Positions 50,991 to 60,248 of a stretch of 64,000 nt of DNA are shown in pieces. The stretch spans positions 1 to 64,000 of the forward strand of contig JAZNMP010000004.1 in the NCBI GenBank assembly GCA_045579705.1. The letters run 5' to 3'. The DNA comes from Lachnocurva sp045579705. Lineage in GTDB: Bacteria > Bacillota > Clostridia > Lachnospirales > Lachnospiraceae. Each line of letters begins with the position of its first letter. Positions within the stretch are counted from its first letter, which is position 1. A model generated the notes under the pieces. That model was not told where the DNA came from, did not search any database, and worked only from the letters and a program-made list of their open reading frames with translations. A program made the position numbers and the translations under genes.

Positions 50991-52589
50991 CTAGATAACC
51001 GTTCTAGTAATATCACCATCCACATATCTAAACTGACACGAGGAAAGTTGAGACTCAATATTTTTCTTGTGCCCATATAAATAAAGCGTAGTTCCTGGAT
51101 ACACATCACGGTTTGCGACTATTCTACAATTCGCATTAGCCTCCAGCTGTTTCTCCAGCGCTTCTTTTATCTTATTATTACTATCGAGATATCCTTGAGC
51201 TTCCTTTAACGCATTTGTAACCTTTATCAGATATTCTGATGTTTTTTTGTCCGGTTTCAGACCTTTCTTTATTGAACGCGTATAATTCGCCACAATATTA
51301 GAAAAACGAGTAATTTCCTCTTCAAGTTTGTTATTTGATTTCTCAATTTTTTTCAGAAAATCCTTCGTCTGTGGTTTCGAACCTATTTCAATAACCGTCT
51401 TTGCTCCCATGTCAGAACCTATAGTATCAGCTCTAACCGAACCGCCCGAAACCACTTCGCTTCCAGCGATGAATCCCTTCTTTCCCTGGACTATAACATC
51501 ACCTTCCGCTTCAACATGTGAAGCCAGTACAACACCAGCTTCAACATATCCACCACAAATAATATGCCCGTTTTCAATGAATTTTGCAATAACATTACTG
51601 CCAGCTCGGATAATTCCTTTGCCCTGGCTGTTAATTCCATGTTTTACGATAATCTGACCCAAAGCCTCCAGATTCGCATCTTCTACAACTCCTTCAACTA
51701 TGATATCTCCTCCTGCCTTTACGGAAAAGCCTGTTCTCACCGAACCGCCTATCGTAACATTTCCAGTATAATCGATATCTCCCGTGTTATTATCCACGTC
51801 GCCGGTTACCGTATAAACATCACTTACTATAACACGTCCTGACGACAACTGCACATGTCCTGTCGCTGCCGCATATACTTTTAAACCATCTTCGCTGAGA
51901 TAAGTATTCTTTCCAAATTCATAAGGTGCAGGTTTCGCCTTCTTTGGCTCGATATTTTTACCATACAAACTAGTCCCAGGTGTTCCCGGAACTTCCTTCG
52001 TCAATTCGCAAAGCAAGTCATCTTTCTCAACTGTATTTATAACATTCAAAGAATGGAAATCAACCGAACCATCTTCATTTCTCTTTGGTTCAAGTGTCGG
52101 ATCTGTATTGAAATGGAAAATAATCGAACCATCGGTTCCATCAACTGGTCTCTCTCCCTCTGCGAATACTACATTCTGAAAAAAGACCGGATGTTCCAGA
52201 TATTCCTCTATCGCATCCTCTCGGATGCCGCTCTTTACCATATCCGAATTAAGAGAAGCTTTTATATCGTCCTTCGTGAGATTTGAACCATTCACAGAAG
52301 GCGGATAAACTCTACTATAACATTCTATTTCGTTTTCCGAAACGAAGGTCACCATGGAAGCCGAATAGAACTCGAACCTGCTTTTTCCAAGTTCCATCCT
52401 GTCTTCCTCTTCCTTTCGAAGTAGCTGATCAAGTTTCTGTACACTAAAAGAAGTAAAGCCCTGATTTGTTAAATAGGACTCTACCTCTTTAATATCGCAC
52501 ACCTCTCCGCCTTCAGCGGGAGGATAGTACTTTAAATATACATTTCCTGATTCAACCTCTAGTTGAACAAAAGCATTCTTCTGTTCCAT
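50991..52589 (-). CDS. FapA family protein (DUF342)
   Basis: The central part (about 180-400) is a Gly/Val-rich beta-helix typical of FapA/DUF342 (GDIDYTGNVTIGGSVRTGFSVKAGGDIIVEGVVEDANLEA, core NVTIGGSVRTGFSVKAGG; later KGFIAGSEVVSGGSVRADTIGS). A helical coiled region (about 405-490) follows. FapA proteins are widespread in motile Firmicutes; described roles include polymer-forming and signalling contexts, but function is unsettled. It follows sigma-D by 25 bases. Length 532 is usual. A GGGGGAG site precedes the ATG. Confidence 0.85.
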   Translation of the reverse strand: MEQKNAFVQLEVESGNVYLKYYPPAEGGEVCDIKEVESYLTNQGFTSFSVQKLDQLLRKEEEDRMELGKSRFEFYSASMVTFVSENEIECYSRVYPPSVNGSNLTKDDIKASLNSDMVKSGIREDAIEEYLEHPVFFQNVVFAEGERPVDGTDGSIIFHFNTDPTLEPKRNEDGSVDFHSLNVINTVEKDDLLCELTKEVPGTPGTSLYGKNIEPKKAKPAPYEFGKNTYLSEDGLKVYAAATGHVQLSSGRVIVSDVYTVTGDVDNNTGDIDYTGNVTIGGSVRTGFSVKAGGDIIVEGVVEDANLEALGQIIVKHGINSQGKGIIRAGSNVIAKFIENGHIICGGYVEAGVVLASHVEAEGDVIVQGKKGFIAGSEVVSGGSVRADTIGSDMGAKTVIEIGSKPQTKDFLKKIEKSNNKLEEEITRFSNIVANYTRSIKKGLKPDKKTSEYLIKVTNALKEAQGYLDSNNKIKEALEKQLEANANCRIVANRDVYPGTTLYLYGHKKNIESQLSSCQFRYVDGDITRTVI

Positions 52590-52614
52590 AACTCCCCCTT
52601 AAACCCGAAATCTA

Positions 52615-53385
52615 TTACAACCCTCCTGTAAGGATTCCGAGATAATCGCCCATTACTGAACGCATCTTTCCCAAAGCTTTTGTATGAAGCTGTGAAACTC
52701 GAGATTCAGATACGCTTAGAATCTGGCTGATTTCTTTCAAAGTCATCTCTTCATAGTAATACAAGAGAATAACTTGTTTTTCTTTTTCTGTAAGAACATC
52801 AAGAGCTGCTTTAAGCTTTTCTTTTAATTCATCTTTAGCTATTTTTTCTTCTGGTTGGATGAAATGAGAATTTCTCTCAGTTTCCATAGCAGGTTCTGAA
52901 CCCTGCTCAACAAACTCGTTTAGAGAAATCACATTCGTCATATTTAGATCAGTTTGCCAATCAGTCATCTCATCTTCTGAAATACCTAATTCCATAGCTA
53001 TTTCAGCTTCCGAAGCAGCATGACCTGTTCTAGCTTCTACTTCTTTAGAAGCAGCTTCGATCTTTTTCTGTTTCTGTCTAATCGTTCTAGGAATCCAATC
53101 CATCTTACGGATTTGATCCAGAATCGCTCCTCTGATTCTAAGGGAAGCATAAGTTTCAAACTTAACACCCTGTGCTGTATCAAATCTATCGATTGCATCG
53201 ATGAGACCGAACACGCCATAACCACACAAATCATCAAATTCGACGTTTTTTCCAAGATACATATTCATACGTCCTGCAACGACTTTGACCAAAGGCGCAT
53301 ATTCAATTATGATTTGTTCACGAAGCTCAGGAGTCGGTTTTTTCTTATATCTATCCCAAAGCTTCTGCTTGTCCTTCTCGTTCAT
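52615..53385 (-). CDS. sigD: RNA polymerase sigma factor FliA/SigD family
   Basis: Alternative sigma factor for late flagellar, motility and autolysin genes. Region 2 (LWDRYKKKPTPELREQIIIEYAPLVKVVAGRMN, core EYAPLVKVVAGRMN; FDDLCGYGVFGLIDAIDRFD, core GYGVFGLIDAIDRFD), region 3 (DWIPRTIRQKQKKIE) and region 4 (LILYYYEEMTLKEISQILSVSESRVSQLHTKAL, core EISQILSVSESRVSQLH) are all complete. Length 256 is typical. AGGAG lies before the ATG. It lies after cheD and a small membrane protein gene, as in B. subtilis. Confidence 0.95.
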   Translation of the reverse strand: MNEKDKQKLWDRYKKKPTPELREQIIIEYAPLVKVVAGRMNMYLGKNVEFDDLCGYGVFGLIDAIDRFDTAQGVKFETYASLRIRGAILDQIRKMDWIPRTIRQKQKKIEAASKEVEARTGHAASEAEIAMELGISEDEMTDWQTDLNMTNVISLNEFVEQGSEPAMETERNSHFIQPEEKIAKDELKEKLKAALDVLTEKEKQVILLYYYEEMTLKEISQILSVSESRVSQLHTKALGKMRSVMGDYLGILTGGL

Positions 53386-53409
53386 GCTACTCCTCCGAAA
53401 ACAAATCTA

Positions 53410-53748
53410 CTAGAATTCATCTGTAGACTCTGTTTCAGAATCCTCATCCTCTGCTGAAAGAGAAGCCTCTATATCAGATAGATCTTCAACTGCTCCTTCA
53501 GTCTCTGATGATTCCATCATTTCCTGTTCCTGTTGTTTTAAAGTTTCTTCCATGTCAATCTTAAAAGTTCTATCGATAACGACACGAACGATAACACCCA
53601 AGAGGTAGAAAACCAAGGCTGTCAGAGCAAAACGTCTGACGAATACGCCAAAGTCTACTCCCTGGAGTATTGAAATGACACACGCAATACCGCTTGCCAA
53701 TAAACATATAATAATCGGTAATGGTTTAGTATTAGTTTTGTTATTCAT
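53410..53748 (-). CDS. Small membrane protein with acidic cytoplasmic tail, unknown function
   Basis: Not recognised. Two hydrophobic helices (about 10-28 and 36-58) form a probable hairpin in the membrane; residues 65-112 are strongly acidic (Glu/Asp/Ser-rich). It overlaps the cheD stop by four bases (ATGA-type), so translation is coupled, and precedes sigma-D by 24 bases. Similar small two-helix proteins stand at this position in clostridial flagellar operons, but I cannot assign a function. Confidence 0.7.
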   Translation of the reverse strand: MNNKTNTKPLPIIICLLASGIACVISILQGVDFGVFVRRFALTALVFYLLGVIVRVVIDRTFKIDMEETLKQQEQEMMESSETEGAVEDLSDIEASLSAEDEDSETESTDEF

Positions 53749-54233
53749 ATCTCTTTAACAGGCTTTCCAACGGCTTTGATCAAGTACTTTCCGGTCTCAC
53801 TATAAATCTCAACCGTACGTCCATAATTCAAACCGCAATCTTCTGCAAGTAACTTAATACCTAATTCTTTTAACTTCTTCTTTGAAGCTTGTGAATTCTG
53901 TTCTCCAATATTAATAGCAGATGCTGCACTACCAGACAAAGCAAACATCTTTGCGCCACCTGCTATCTTTGCAACAAGCCTAGTCTTAGAAGCTCCAGCT
54001 GCAACCATCTGTTTAACGAGCTCTTCAATACCAGTATCTGCAAACTTTGCAATATTGGAATTATTACGAATAGCCGTACTATCTGGAAGCATAATATGAG
54101 CCAAACCTGTAATCTTAGTAACCGGATCATACAAAGCTATGCCAACACAAGACCCAAGTCCGATAGTTGTTAAAGCATCCGGTGCTTTACAGATTTTCAA
54201 ATCCGCCATACCGACTTTAATCATCTGACCCAT
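53745..54233 (-). CDS. cheD: Chemoreceptor glutamine deamidase CheD
   Basis: Deamidates receptor glutamines and, in B. subtilis, stimulates CheC. The active-site cysteine C29 (GLGSCVGIAL) and histidine H46 (GLAHIMLPDS) are present, as is the C-terminal KIAGGAKMF loop near 90-98. Length 162. It follows cheC by 13 bases, the standard partner. Confidence 0.95.
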   Translation of the reverse strand: MGQMIKVGMADLKICKAPDALTTIGLGSCVGIALYDPVTKITGLAHIMLPDSTAIRNNSNIAKFADTGIEELVKQMVAAGASKTRLVAKIAGGAKMFALSGSAASAINIGEQNSQASKKKLKELGIKLLAEDCGLNYGRTVEIYSETGKYLIKAVGKPVKEI

Positions 54234-54246
54234 AGACTCATCCTAT

Positions 54247-54861
54247 CTACTCTAAAGAAATTCCTAAAGATGTAAGAATCTTTGCGAAAGACTCTTCATC
54301 TGGCATCAAAATGAAATAACCGTCAATCGAACCATCTCCACCGATTGCAGTCTTAATCATCAAAGCTCTATCACTTATCAATCCAAACTGAACAGCTGGC
54401 ACTGATAATATAGCCGCAGCCATATCAATAGACACTGAAGGTACAGTAGGACTGATAACCAAATTCGTCAAAGTAGAAATCGCTGAAAGATAAGAACCGG
54501 CAATAATATTTCCAACCTCTCTAAGAGCAGATAAATCCATCTCATCAAATTCTTTATCATCATCCGGATCACGCATCATAAGCAGGTTAACCATCTTATG
54601 CGCAGACTTCATATCCATGATAAACATCATACTTCCGTCGATATCAGCTTCAACTCCAAGCATAATTCCGACTACGATTTCTTCTTCTGAACCGATCGCT
54701 TCGCCAAGTTTTTCAACTGGCATCAATTCAACTTTTGGCACTCCCATATCCATCTTGAGATTTAGCATGTTTGAAATTGCTGTTGTAGCATTTCCGGTAC
54801 CAATATTTCCAATCTCTCTCAAGACGTCGATATACATATCGTTTAGCTGATCTAGATTCAT
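54247..54861 (-). CDS. cheC: CheY-P phosphatase CheC
   Basis: Dephosphorylates CheY-P and takes part in adaptation with CheD. Both family phosphatase motifs are visible: LREIGNIGTGNA (about 14-25) and LREVGNIIAGSY (about 113-124), each with the E..N pair followed by Pro about 22 residues later. Length 204. The leader includes a palindrome around the cheW stop (54889-54911). Confidence 0.95.
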   Translation of the reverse strand: MNLDQLNDMYIDVLREIGNIGTGNATTAISNMLNLKMDMGVPKVELMPVEKLGEAIGSEEEIVVGIMLGVEADIDGSMMFIMDMKSAHKMVNLLMMRDPDDDKEFDEMDLSALREVGNIIAGSYLSAISTLTNLVISPTVPSVSIDMAAAILSVPAVQFGLISDRALMIKTAIGGDGSIDGYFILMPDEESFAKILTSLGISLE

Positions 54862-54882
54862 AAAACTCCTATCTATCTAAAA

Positions 54883-54911
54883 CAGGAAAAGGAGAAATAT
54901 TATTTCTCCTT
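54883..54911 (-). terminator. Palindrome at cheW stop, possible attenuator before cheC-cheD-sigD
   Basis: AAGGAGAAATA/TATTTCTCCTT (54901-54911 and 54889-54899) is a perfect 11-bp inverted repeat around one base, with the cheW TAA near its apex, followed by TTTTCCTGTTTT on the minus strand. Stem GC content is modest, so readthrough is likely. Confidence 0.55.
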
Positions 54912-55379
54912 ATCCTTTGTAGATTCACCAGCAACTTTATCAATATCAAATATAGAAATCAGACGATCGCCGTCCTTGCCAATTCCATTGATAAAATTAC
55001 CCTTTGTTTCTTTCATGTTAGAAACATTTCTATCAATATCTGATTCACCCAGTGTAACTACTTCATTTACAGAATCAACGATAATTCCTAAGAAGCCTAA
55101 TTCCTCGAGTTTCAGGATAATAATTCTCGTAGAATTAGTAAACTGGTCATCTTCAAGACCCATCTTCATACGGATACTCATTACAGGTACTACTTCACCA
55201 CGAAGGTTGATAACACCTTTATAATGCTCTGGGGCCTTTGGTACCCTGGTAATAGAAGAAAGACGAACGATATTATCAACAAAAGAAATATCGATGCCAT
55301 AATGTTCACCACCAAGAGTAACAACAATATACTGCTGCTTTACCTCTTCAATTACATCAAGATCTTCTGCTTTACTCAT
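54900..55379 (-). CDS. cheW: Chemotaxis coupling protein CheW
   Basis: Adaptor linking CheA to receptors. The beta-barrel segments YIVVTLGGEHYGIDISFVDNI (core LGGEHYGIDI, about 23-32), HYKGVINLRGEVVPVMSIRMKMG (core GVINLRGEVVPV) and GIIVDSVNEVV are typical. Length 159. GGAGG precedes the ATG; 17 bases follow cheA. Confidence 0.95.
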   Translation of the reverse strand: MSKAEDLDVIEEVKQQYIVVTLGGEHYGIDISFVDNIVRLSSITRVPKAPEHYKGVINLRGEVVPVMSIRMKMGLEDDQFTNSTRIIILKLEELGFLGIIVDSVNEVVTLGESDIDRNVSNMKETKGNFINGIGKDGDRLISIFDIDKVAGESTKDKEK

Positions 55380-55396
55380 GATTTTCTCCTCCAGCC

Positions 55397-57523
55397 TTAG
55401 AACAATGAATTAACATCAAGAATCAACGCAACTTCACCATCACCCAGGATAGTAGCACCACTGATGTGCTTGTTATCTTCGATAACCTTTCCTAGAGACT
55501 TGATAACGATTTCCTGCTGTCCAATCAGGTTGTCTACTACGATACCCACGAAGCTGTCACCCTTCTTAACAACAACAACAGTAATGCTTTCCTGCTGTTC
55601 ATCTTTTTCCTCACAATCGAGAATCTTGTCAAGGTGCACTAAAGGAATAACGCTACCGCGGAGGTAGATAACTTCCTTTGCCTGTACATACTTGATATCT
55701 GTAACAGGGATATACTCGATGTTCTGGATAGAAGCAAGCGCGATAGCGTACTTCTCTTCGCGAACCTCAACCATAAGAGCCTGAATAATAGCAAGTGTAA
55801 GAGGAAGTCTAACTGTAAATGTAGAACCAGAACCAAGTACTGACTCAACTTCTACATCACCGCCGAGCTGCTCTACGTTAGATTTAACAACGTCCAGACC
55901 TACGCCTCGTCCAGAAATATCCGTAATCTTCTTTGCCATTGAGAAAGATGGCATAAAGAGGAAGTTGATAATTTCTTTGTCTGTAAGTTTCTCAGCTTCT
56001 TCCTCAGAAACGATACCTCTTTCGATAGCCTTCTGCTTGATAGCTTCAGCATCAATACCGGCACCATCATCGCCTACTTTGATGATAACATTGTTGCCTT
56101 CCTGGTAAGCATTCAACCAAATCTTACCAGTTTCAGGCTTGCCGTTCTTCCTACGAGTATCAGGATCTTCGATACCGTGGTCAGCCGAGTTTCTAAGCAA
56201 ATGCTGCAGAGGATCACCAATCTGATCTACTACAGTTCTATCAAGCTCTGTTTCCTCACCAGTCATGACGAGATCCATAGGTTTGTCCAATCTTCTAGAC
56301 AAATCACGAATCATACGTGGGAATTTATTTACAACGCTTTCAATAGGAACCATTCGAACCTTCATAACTGATTCGTGAAGGTTTGTTGTGATTCTTTCCA
56401 GATACTCAATCTGTTCTGAAAGGTTAAGTCCACCTGATTCCATCGAATTAGCTCTAGAAACCAAAGTGTTCTTTGCAATGATAAGCTCAGAAACCTGATT
56501 CATAAGGTCATCAAGCTTTTCAATATCTACTCTGACTGTTCTAGCAGTTACAGGTTTTCCCTTTGCTGGAGCTTTCTTATCTTCTTTCTTTGCAGGAGCA
56601 GGCTTAGGAGCTTCTGCTGCTGGTGCCGCCTCTGCCTTTGGAGCTTCAGCTGGCGCTGCTGGTGCTTCTGCGGCTGATGCCTCTGCAGGTGTTGCATCTA
56701 CATCCTTTGCTTCACCTTCGCTATACATCTCTGATGTAATAGGTCCAATTTCACAAGAATCGATTTCTGAAACAGCTTCAATAGCTGCCTTCAACTCATC
56801 TGGATTTGCATCAGTCTGAACGAGAACGCTGAAATCAAACTCAAACTTCTCGTCTTCAACATCCTGTGAAGATGGATCATATAATAAAATATCACCTGCA
56901 TCTTCAATAGCTTTATATACGAGGAAAGCACGTGCTGCTTTAAGGAGACAGTCATGGTTAACATGAACTGTGATTCCAAGTACTGTATTTCCACCGCCAA
57001 GCGTTTCAATAAGCTTAAGCTTATCGTTATCATCCATATTCAAATGAGTATAAAGCGGAGCATCTCCCGCTGGTGCAGCTGCAGCTGCGTCTCCTGCTGG
57101 AGCAGCTTCTGCTGGTGCTTCTGCTGGCTCTTTGCCTAAAGCTCTGTTTAAGAAACTGTTAAGTTTCTCAATCAGAACAGCATTGTCTTCATCACCTTCA
57201 TTTGATGTATTCTTTACATTGTCAACGTATGCTTCGATAGCATCCAAACAGTTAAAGAGAATATCAATCAGTTCGCTGGTAACCTTAACGTTATCGTTAC
57301 GAACTTCCTGGAACACATTCTCCATGTCATGTGTCAAATGCTGCATCTTCTTGAAGCCCATTGTACCAGCCATACCCTTAAGAGAGTGTGCTGCACGGAA
57401 GATTTCGTTGATAGTATCAGCATTCTCAGGCTCCTGCTCGAGAATCATGATATTATCACTAAGGTTCTGAATGTGCTCACTTGACTCATCAATAAAGACG
57501 TCTAAATACTGGCTAACATCCAT
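55397..57523 (-). CDS. cheA: Chemotaxis histidine kinase CheA
   Basis: Receptor-controlled autokinase that phosphorylates CheY (and normally CheB). Domains: Hpt (about 1-105, phospho-histidine H46 in RAAHSLKGMAG), an Ala/Pro-rich linker, P2 response-regulator-binding domain (about 165-265), a second long Ala/Pro/Glu linker, dimerisation (about 330-390), ATPase (N-box LLRNSADHGIEDP, G-boxes GDDGAGID and ISGRGVGLDVV) and CheW-like domain (about 575-705). Length 708. It precedes cheW and follows cheB by one base. Confidence 0.96.
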   Translation of the reverse strand: MDVSQYLDVFIDESSEHIQNLSDNIMILEQEPENADTINEIFRAAHSLKGMAGTMGFKKMQHLTHDMENVFQEVRNDNVKVTSELIDILFNCLDAIEAYVDNVKNTSNEGDEDNAVLIEKLNSFLNRALGKEPAEAPAEAAPAGDAAAAAPAGDAPLYTHLNMDDNDKLKLIETLGGGNTVLGITVHVNHDCLLKAARAFLVYKAIEDAGDILLYDPSSQDVEDEKFEFDFSVLVQTDANPDELKAAIEAVSEIDSCEIGPITSEMYSEGEAKDVDATPAEASAAEAPAAPAEAPKAEAAPAAEAPKPAPAKKEDKKAPAKGKPVTARTVRVDIEKLDDLMNQVSELIIAKNTLVSRANSMESGGLNLSEQIEYLERITTNLHESVMKVRMVPIESVVNKFPRMIRDLSRRLDKPMDLVMTGEETELDRTVVDQIGDPLQHLLRNSADHGIEDPDTRRKNGKPETGKIWLNAYQEGNNVIIKVGDDGAGIDAEAIKQKAIERGIVSEEEAEKLTDKEIINFLFMPSFSMAKKITDISGRGVGLDVVKSNVEQLGGDVEVESVLGSGSTFTVRLPLTLAIIQALMVEVREEKYAIALASIQNIEYIPVTDIKYVQAKEVIYLRGSVIPLVHLDKILDCEEKDEQQESITVVVVKKGDSFVGIVVDNLIGQQEIVIKSLGKVIEDNKHISGATILGDGEVALILDVNSLF

Positions 57524-57524
57524 C

Positions 57525-58628
57525 TTACTTTCCCTCCAATTCTTTTCTTATAGCATCTGCGACCTTGTCAATCGGAGCCGAAACATCTGTAATTCCTGCC
57601 TGATCAGCAGCTTTCGGCATACCATAAACAACACAGGTTTCTTTTGATTGGGTGATTACTCGAACAGATTTGTGTTTCTTTAGATACGTGATGCCGTCTG
57701 TTCCATCTCGCCCCATTCCTGTCAATACAACGCACACTATATTGTCGTAATGAGTTTTGGCTAGAGAATTAAACATAACATCCGCGCATGGTCGTAAACT
57801 GTTAACTGGCGGATCATCAAATACTCTGGCATATCCTTTACCATTTCGACTGACTACCTCTAGGTGTCTTCCACCCGGAGCCAGATAAACGATATCTGGT
57901 AAAAGTTCCTCACCATCAACAGCTTCTTTAACTCGAAGTTTAGATTCTGAATCAATTCTTTCAGCTAATGAAAATGTAAATCCTTTAGGCATATGCTGAA
58001 CGATCACTACAGGCACACCGAGTTTCGGAAGCATCTTGATCATTACATGTAGGGCTTGAGGACCACCAGTCGATGAAGCGATTGCCAGAATTCTCTTTGA
58101 ACTGCCAGGCGCGTATGAACTAATCTTCTGAACATCATTAGTCGAAGTTTTAGTCTCCACACTTTTCACTTCTACAGTAGGCTTCTTTATGTCATTCTCA
58201 TAAACAGAATTGTTCCATAAGCCTATCGCCCCCGCGTTTAACATCCTCTTTGCCTCGCTAGAAAGTTCTTCTCTAAACTTTCTATGACCAGAACCAAAGA
58301 TATGAAACGGAACGACAACAAAGCTAATATCACGTCTATTTGAAAAAATAGACGCAGCATCCTTGTCTTCCTGAGTTTCACTACCTAATAGAATCGCTTT
58401 ATAACGAGTTCCCCGCTTAGTCAGTGAATTCAAAACTTCGATTCCATTTAATCGCGGAAGATACATATTAACAACTATCAAGTCCGGTCTCTCAGCAATT
58501 ACCTTGTTAACCGCATCCTCGCCATCGCTACAAGTAATAACCTCATATTTAGTTGTGCTTTCGCTGATTATATCACAGATAGCCTTTCTCACGAGTGCAG
58601 CATCATGCGCTACAAGGATTTTTGTCAT
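57525..58628 (-). CDS. cheB: Protein-glutamate methylesterase CheB with degenerate receiver domain
   Basis: Removes methyl groups from chemoreceptors. The C-terminal esterase (about 175-365) has the complete triad: Ser in IASSTGGPQ, His in VQHMPKGFT and Asp in GMGRDGTDG. The N-terminal receiver (1-120) is altered: the phospho-acceptor Asp is Asn54 (DLIVVNMYLPRLNG; codon AAT), the first acidic pair is H-D instead of D-D, and the conserved Lys before Pro is Val (FVVVPF). It may therefore not be switched by CheA phosphate in the usual way. It overlaps the PilZ gene by four bases. Confidence 0.93.
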   Translation of the reverse strand: MTKILVAHDAALVRKAICDIISESTTKYEVITCSDGEDAVNKVIAERPDLIVVNMYLPRLNGIEVLNSLTKRGTRYKAILLGSETQEDKDAASIFSNRRDISFVVVPFHIFGSGHRKFREELSSEAKRMLNAGAIGLWNNSVYENDIKKPTVEVKSVETKTSTNDVQKISSYAPGSSKRILAIASSTGGPQALHVMIKMLPKLGVPVVIVQHMPKGFTFSLAERIDSESKLRVKEAVDGEELLPDIVYLAPGGRHLEVVSRNGKGYARVFDDPPVNSLRPCADVMFNSLAKTHYDNIVCVVLTGMGRDGTDGITYLKKHKSVRVITQSKETCVVYGMPKAADQAGITDVSAPIDKVADAIRKELEGK

Positions 58629-59368
58629 ATTTCTTGCTCTTTTCTACGTCTTTTTCGCTCAATTTCAAAAATATATCTTACAATAATTTCTTGACTGACT
58701 TTTTCAAACATAAAATCGAACTTAACTCTATGTGAATATAGATCTGTATCCGGAATATGGTCAGAACCAACGCATCGTCCAACCAGCTCAACATGTCTAA
58801 CTCCACCGTCTAAAGCTAAATCAAAATCAAACAAAAAATAATCATTCTCTTTCATACTATATGGCGCAGTCAGTCTAATTCCTCCGCCACTAATATCTAT
58901 TATAGTACCATATTCTACAGAAATTTCCTCATTTTTATCCATTTTTGTTTGAATATTTTGGCGAAGAAGCTGAATATTCGATACTAGTAGATCATCGTCC
59001 TCTAACGAAATAAATCTACAAGGTACCAGGCAATCGATTCTGTAGAATTCTCTACGCTGATACTTGGAAAGTTTTCCTACGATCTGAACCTTCGTCAGAT
59101 AGAAATTTGAACTCTGATATCTATCCAGCACTACACAATCGGCTCTAACCAATCCTTTTTCCGTAGTAAATATCAGTTTGTACTTTACTCCCCGGTGCAT
59201 AGGAACGAGAGTATTCTTTTTCATAGGTGTAATAATCTCAATAACATCTGTTTCGATGACGCTATAGAGAGAACTAACGTATGCATGCTCAATTTTCATA
59301 TCACCGCCGGAGTTTGACAACTCAACTACATCTATTTTGCAACCTGGTATTATTTCGTCTAATTCCAT
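58625..59368 (-). CDS. PilZ-domain flagellar brake protein, YcgR type
   Basis: Predicted cyclic-di-GMP receptor acting on flagella. The N-terminal YcgR domain (about 1-90) leads to the PilZ domain (about 100-235). The first PilZ motif RxxxR is seen as YQRREFYRIDCLVPCRF (about 104-120), and the second as IDISGGGIRLTAP (about 155-167; family (D/N)xSxxG). Length 247. Neighbours are flhG and cheB in the flagellar operon, the place where YcgR/YpfA-like genes are common. Confidence 0.9.
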   Translation of the reverse strand: MELDEIIPGCKIDVVELSNSGGDMKIEHAYVSSLYSVIETDVIEIITPMKKNTLVPMHRGVKYKLIFTTEKGLVRADCVVLDRYQSSNFYLTKVQIVGKLSKYQRREFYRIDCLVPCRFISLEDDDLLVSNIQLLRQNIQTKMDKNEEISVEYGTIIDISGGGIRLTAPYSMKENDYFLFDFDLALDGGVRHVELVGRCVGSDHIPDTDLYSHRVKFDFMFEKVSQEIIVRYIFEIERKRRRKEQEI

Positions 59369-59389
59369 CTATCAATCCCTCTTCTATAA

Positions 59390-60247
59390 CTAATTCTTTG
59401 TAAGGAACTTAAAAAATCTGGTCAGTCCTTTTTCCTCATCCGTCTTCTCTCCAACTAAGCTTGAGGCGATCTCATAAAAACTCTTTGCCGATTTAGAAGA
59501 CGGACTTTCCAAAGAAACAATCTTTTGTTTACGTACAGCCTTCTCTAAAGAGGCATCACTAGGCACCATTCCCTGATAAATCAGTTTTTCATTAAGGAAG
59601 CGACTAGTAACAGAATCCATCTTGTTAAAGACCTGCATAGCTTCACTTTCAGACTGGACTTTGTTTGCTATCATTCGAATGCGAACCTTGTCCCTATCGA
59701 AGCTCTCGTTTCGAACCATAGCTTTCACTAATGAATAGGAATCTGTCAGAGAGCTAGGTTCTGGTGTGGTAACAAGCAGAACATCCGGTGAAGCCAAAAC
59801 AAATTTCAAAACATTGTCGGAAATTCCAGCGCCTGTATCCACTATCAAAATATCACAGAGATCCGAAAGCGAGTTCAAATCATTTAAAACCATATTAATC
59901 TGTGCAGAAGTAAGATTGTTAAGTGCTATGATTCCTGAGCCGCCTGAGATAAATCCGATATCCATCGGCCCCGGTGTAATAATCTCTTTAAGAGACATAC
60001 CGTTGTATATCATATCTGACAAATCATGTTTTGGAACTGTTCCAAACATAACTTCTACATTTGCCAAGCCAAAGTCGGCATCGAAGATGATTACTTTTTT
60101 CCCCAGTTTAGTAAACCAAACCGCCAGATTTACGGCTAGATTGGATTTACCTACACCACCTTTACCACTGGTAACGGTCAGGACTTTAGTCTGAGGAGCT
60201 TTCCTTCGAAGCTTGACTTCGTTTCTCAACTTTTCAGCCTGATCCAT
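59390..60247 (-). CDS. flhG: Flagellar number regulator FlhG (MinD/ParA family ATPase)
   Basis: ATPase that limits flagellar number and works with FlhF. Deviant Walker A VTSGKGGVGKSNLAVNLA is at about 25-42; Walker B-like DILIVDTGAGISDNV is near 132-146. The N-terminus carries basic residues (EKLRNEVKLRRKAP, about 5-18) resembling the DQAxxLR motif that stimulates FlhF GTPase. Length 285. One base after flhF; GGAGG before the ATG. Confidence 0.94.
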   Translation of the reverse strand: MDQAEKLRNEVKLRRKAPQTKVLTVTSGKGGVGKSNLAVNLAVWFTKLGKKVIIFDADFGLANVEVMFGTVPKHDLSDMIYNGMSLKEIITPGPMDIGFISGGSGIIALNNLTSAQINMVLNDLNSLSDLCDILIVDTGAGISDNVLKFVLASPDVLLVTTPEPSSLTDSYSLVKAMVRNESFDRDKVRIRMIANKVQSESEAMQVFNKMDSVTSRFLNEKLIYQGMVPSDASLEKAVRKQKIVSLESPSSKSAKSFYEIASSLVGEKTDEEKGLTRFFKFLTKN

Positions 60248-60248
60248 A

